From contig CAMWVO010000146.1 in the NCBI GenBank assembly GCA_947177695.1, forward strand, positions 1-5,718: a stretch of 5,718 nt of DNA, written 5' to 3'. The stretch comes from an uncultured Clostridia bacterium. Lineage in GTDB: Bacteria; Bacillota; Clostridia; Oscillospirales; Ruminococcaceae. Within the stretch, counting starts at the first letter, position 1; every line of letters starts with the position of its first letter. The notes beneath the pieces are model-generated. The model made no database searches. It had not been told where the DNA came from and saw only the letters and a program-made list of their open reading frames with translations. Both the position numbers and the translations under genes were made by a program. Positions 3,953-5,718 of this stretch are shown one piece after another.

Positions 3953-5718
3953 ATGAGTAAAAAAGAAAAAAGCAAGGCAAGAATTTTTGCCAACAACGCA
4001 TACGCCGTGAAAACCGTCTGGAGCATAAGCAAAAAGCGGGTCATACATACTGCGGTGTACTCGATAGCAGGCTATGCCGAGTGGATATTTATGAGCATTT
4101 TTTTTCTGCGGTACGTTATAAACGCTATCGAGACCGAGGCTCCATTCGGTACAATTCTCGGCTTTATCGGGATATGCTTTGCGGTATTCAGCCTGCTTGC
4201 CATGTACACAAGCTATATGAATTCGGTGATAATACCTTTTACCGACAATAAGGTTTACCGCTGCCTCTATAGGAAGCTTTACGCAAAAGCGCGGAACATT
4301 GAGCTTCGCTGCTTTGAGGACGCTGACTTCTACAACAGGTACACAATGGCTCTGGACGGTTCCGCGCAGAAAATGACAAAGTCGGTGGAATTTTTCTTTC
4401 AGGTGGTTTTCGGAGTTGTTGCGGCAGCGGCGGCGTTTTCCTCAATGTTTATGATAGACCCGTTTTCCGTGCTGTTTGTTATTTCCCCCATTATCGGCAA
4501 CTTTGTTTTCGGCGGACTTATGAATAAAATATGGGGCGGACGCTACACCGACAACGTTAAAAACAACCGCAAGGCGGAGTACGTCAACCGAGTAATGCAC
4601 CTTGCGGAATTTGCAAAGGAAATTCGCTACTCAAACATTCACGAGCTTATGATGAAGCGGTACGATGAAGCTGTAAAGGGCAATGTTGAGGTCGCGGAAA
4701 AATATGCGGGGAAAGCTATCGTTTACAGCTGGGCGCAGAATGTCACTACATTTGCCCTTGTTTTTGAGGGTATCATGATATACGCCGCCTACAGGACGAT
4801 CGTGTCAAAAACAATGGGTCTTGCGGAGCTTGCCATAATGTTTACCGCAATGTCAACCTCCTCGTGGATATTGATAGGTATGTTCAACAATTTTATGGAA
4901 GCAATGAAGAACGGTCAGTTCCTTGAATACTTCCGCACATTTATGGAATATGAGGAGAAAATCCCCGAAGATCAGGACGGAATTATTCCCGAAGAAAAGG
5001 TGCGGTCGATAGAGTTCAGAAACGTCTGCTTTGAGTACCGGGAAAACGAGCCTGTTATAAACGACCTGTCCTTTAAAATTGAGGGGGACAAGGTCTGCGC
5101 GCTGGTTGGTCATAACGGAGCGGGCAAGTCCACGATTATAAAGCTGCTGTTCAGACTTTACGACCCAACGAGGGGCGAAATTCTTGTGAACGGCGTAAAC
5201 ATCAAAGAATACAATTTGAAAGCCTACAGGAAATTATTTTCGGCGGCGTTTCAGGATTACAAGGTCATGGCAATGTCGGTCAGGGACAACGTTCTTATGG
5301 GCGCGGAGTTTGAAAACCCCGACGAAACAGCGGAGCGCGCTTTGAAGTGCGCGGGAGTATGGGACAAGGTACAGTCCCTTTCCGGCGGCATGGATACCGT
5401 TATGACAAAGGAATTTGACAATGACGGAGCAGTCCTTTCGGGCGGCGAACAGCAGAAAATAGTTGTGGCAAGAGCCTTTGCGCAGAAAGCCTCCGTAAAG
5501 GTATTCGACGAGCCGTCAAGCGCACTTGACCCCATTGCGGAATACGATCTGTACAAGGGAATTATGAACGAAAGCAAGGGACACATAACGCTGTTTATTT
5601 CCCACAGACTTTCCTCGGTAAAGGACGCGGACGTTGTATTTATGCTTGAAAACGGCACGGTCATCGAGCGTGGAAGTCACAGGGAGTTAATGGCTCAAAA
5701 CGGAAAATACTGCGAGAT
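3953..5718 (+). CDS. Peptide-exporter-like ABC transporter, fused membrane and ATPase domains (3' end outside window)
   Basis: 588 codons are visible from the ATG at 3953 (AGAGG 6 nt upstream), and the frame is open to the edge. Related half-transporters have about 590-620 residues, so little is missing. The Lys-rich N-terminus is followed by six hydrophobic segments (about residues 31-56, 65-88, 146-168, 170-190, 256-280, 296-315). CFEDADFYNRY (120-130) resembles the FExxxFY element of LanT/NisT-like exporters. The ATPase domain shows A-loop Tyr362, Walker A GHNGAGKST (386-394), Q-loop Gln434 in FQDYKV, signature LSGGEQQK (495-502), Walker B VFDEPSSALD (517-526, Glu520), and His551 in SHRLSS. 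There is no N-terminal C39 peptidase, so any leader would be cut elsewhere. Its Q-loop is the ordinary Gln type, unlike the immunity ATPase in the left half. It follows the 23-codon ORF and its terminator, so the small peptide is the obvious candidate cargo. It should work as a homodimer or with a partner encoded to the right. The substrate is inferred. Confidence 0.93.
   Translation, partial: MSKKEKSKARIFANNAYAVKTVWSISKKRVIHTAVYSIAGYAEWIFMSIFFLRYVINAIETEAPFGTILGFIGICFAVFSLLAMYTSYMNSVIIPFTDNKVYRCLYRKLYAKARNIELRCFEDADFYNRYTMALDGSAQKMTKSVEFFFQVVFGVVAAAAAFSSMFMIDPFSVLFVISPIIGNFVFGGLMNKIWGGRYTDNVKNNRKAEYVNRVMHLAEFAKEIRYSNIHELMMKRYDEAVKGNVEVAEKYAGKAIVYSWAQNVTTFALVFEGIMIYAAYRTIVSKTMGLAELAIMFTAMSTSSWILIGMFNNFMEAMKNGQFLEYFRTFMEYEEKIPEDQDGIIPEEKVRSIEFRNVCFEYRENEPVINDLSFKIEGDKVCALVGHNGAGKSTIIKLLFRLYDPTRGEILVNGVNIKEYNLKAYRKLFSAAFQDYKVMAMSVRDNVLMGAEFENPDETAERALKCAGVWDKVQSLSGGMDTVMTKEFDNDGAVLSGGEQQKIVVARAFAQKASVKVFDEPSSALDPIAEYDLYKGIMNESKGHITLFISHRLSSVKDADVVFMLENGTVIERGSHRELMAQNGKYCE

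Noticed and set aside
4239..4445. Minus-strand open frame, along with others at 4853-5113 and 5257-5664
   Set aside because: They lie entirely within the exporter gene, which has a full set of ABC motifs in the plus frame, and they show no domain or ribosome binding site.

Overview
The window looks like chromosomal DNA from a Gram-positive Clostridia-type bacterium, plausibly a Ruminococcus or a relative. The grounds are moderate GC coding sequence with AT-rich spacers, strong AGGAGG-like ribosome binding sites, near-consensus sigma-A promoters, and peptide-related ABC transporters next to small XRE regulators. The genus is an inference. No RNA gene, CRISPR array, transposase or other mobile element was seen.

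Left half (1-3129, all minus strand): a response regulator of the OmpR/PhoB family is followed by a three-gene ABC operon. The operon holds one ATPase and two paralogous six-helix permeases, joined by short stop/start overlaps (8 nt and 4 nt). The ATPase has Glu in place of the usual Q-loop Gln, a hallmark of LanF/BcrA-type bacteriocin self-immunity or peptide-antibiotic resistance ATPases. The set therefore most resembles LanFEG. Four 8-bp direct repeats with 11-12 bp phasing lie just upstream of the ATPase promoter, where a -35 box should be. This suggests that the response regulator activates the operon. No histidine kinase is visible. The second permease runs off the left edge.

Middle (3130-3952): a 111-residue XRE-family repressor-like protein (minus strand) is divergent from a tiny plus-strand ORF of 23 codons. 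The spacer between them carries two near-perfect sigma-A promoters in tandem pointing at the small ORF, a promoter for the XRE gene that overlaps the first of them, and at least three perfect palindromes. The small ORF has a good ribosome binding site and ends just before a strong intrinsic terminator, so it should give an abundant RNA of about 160 nt.

Right half (3953-5718, plus strand): a peptide-exporter-like ABC half-transporter (six membrane helices plus ATPase, no C39 peptidase domain) is almost complete when the window ends. It has no convincing promoter of its own and probably depends on read-through of the terminator after the small ORF.

Working model (inference): the XRE protein controls a short peptide and the exporter downstream of it, while the neighbouring regulator and LanFEG-like pump protect against peptide antibiotics or the cell's own product. 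The 23-residue peptide matches no family I recognise. It has no Cys and no double-Gly leader, and it is the best candidate for something undescribed.
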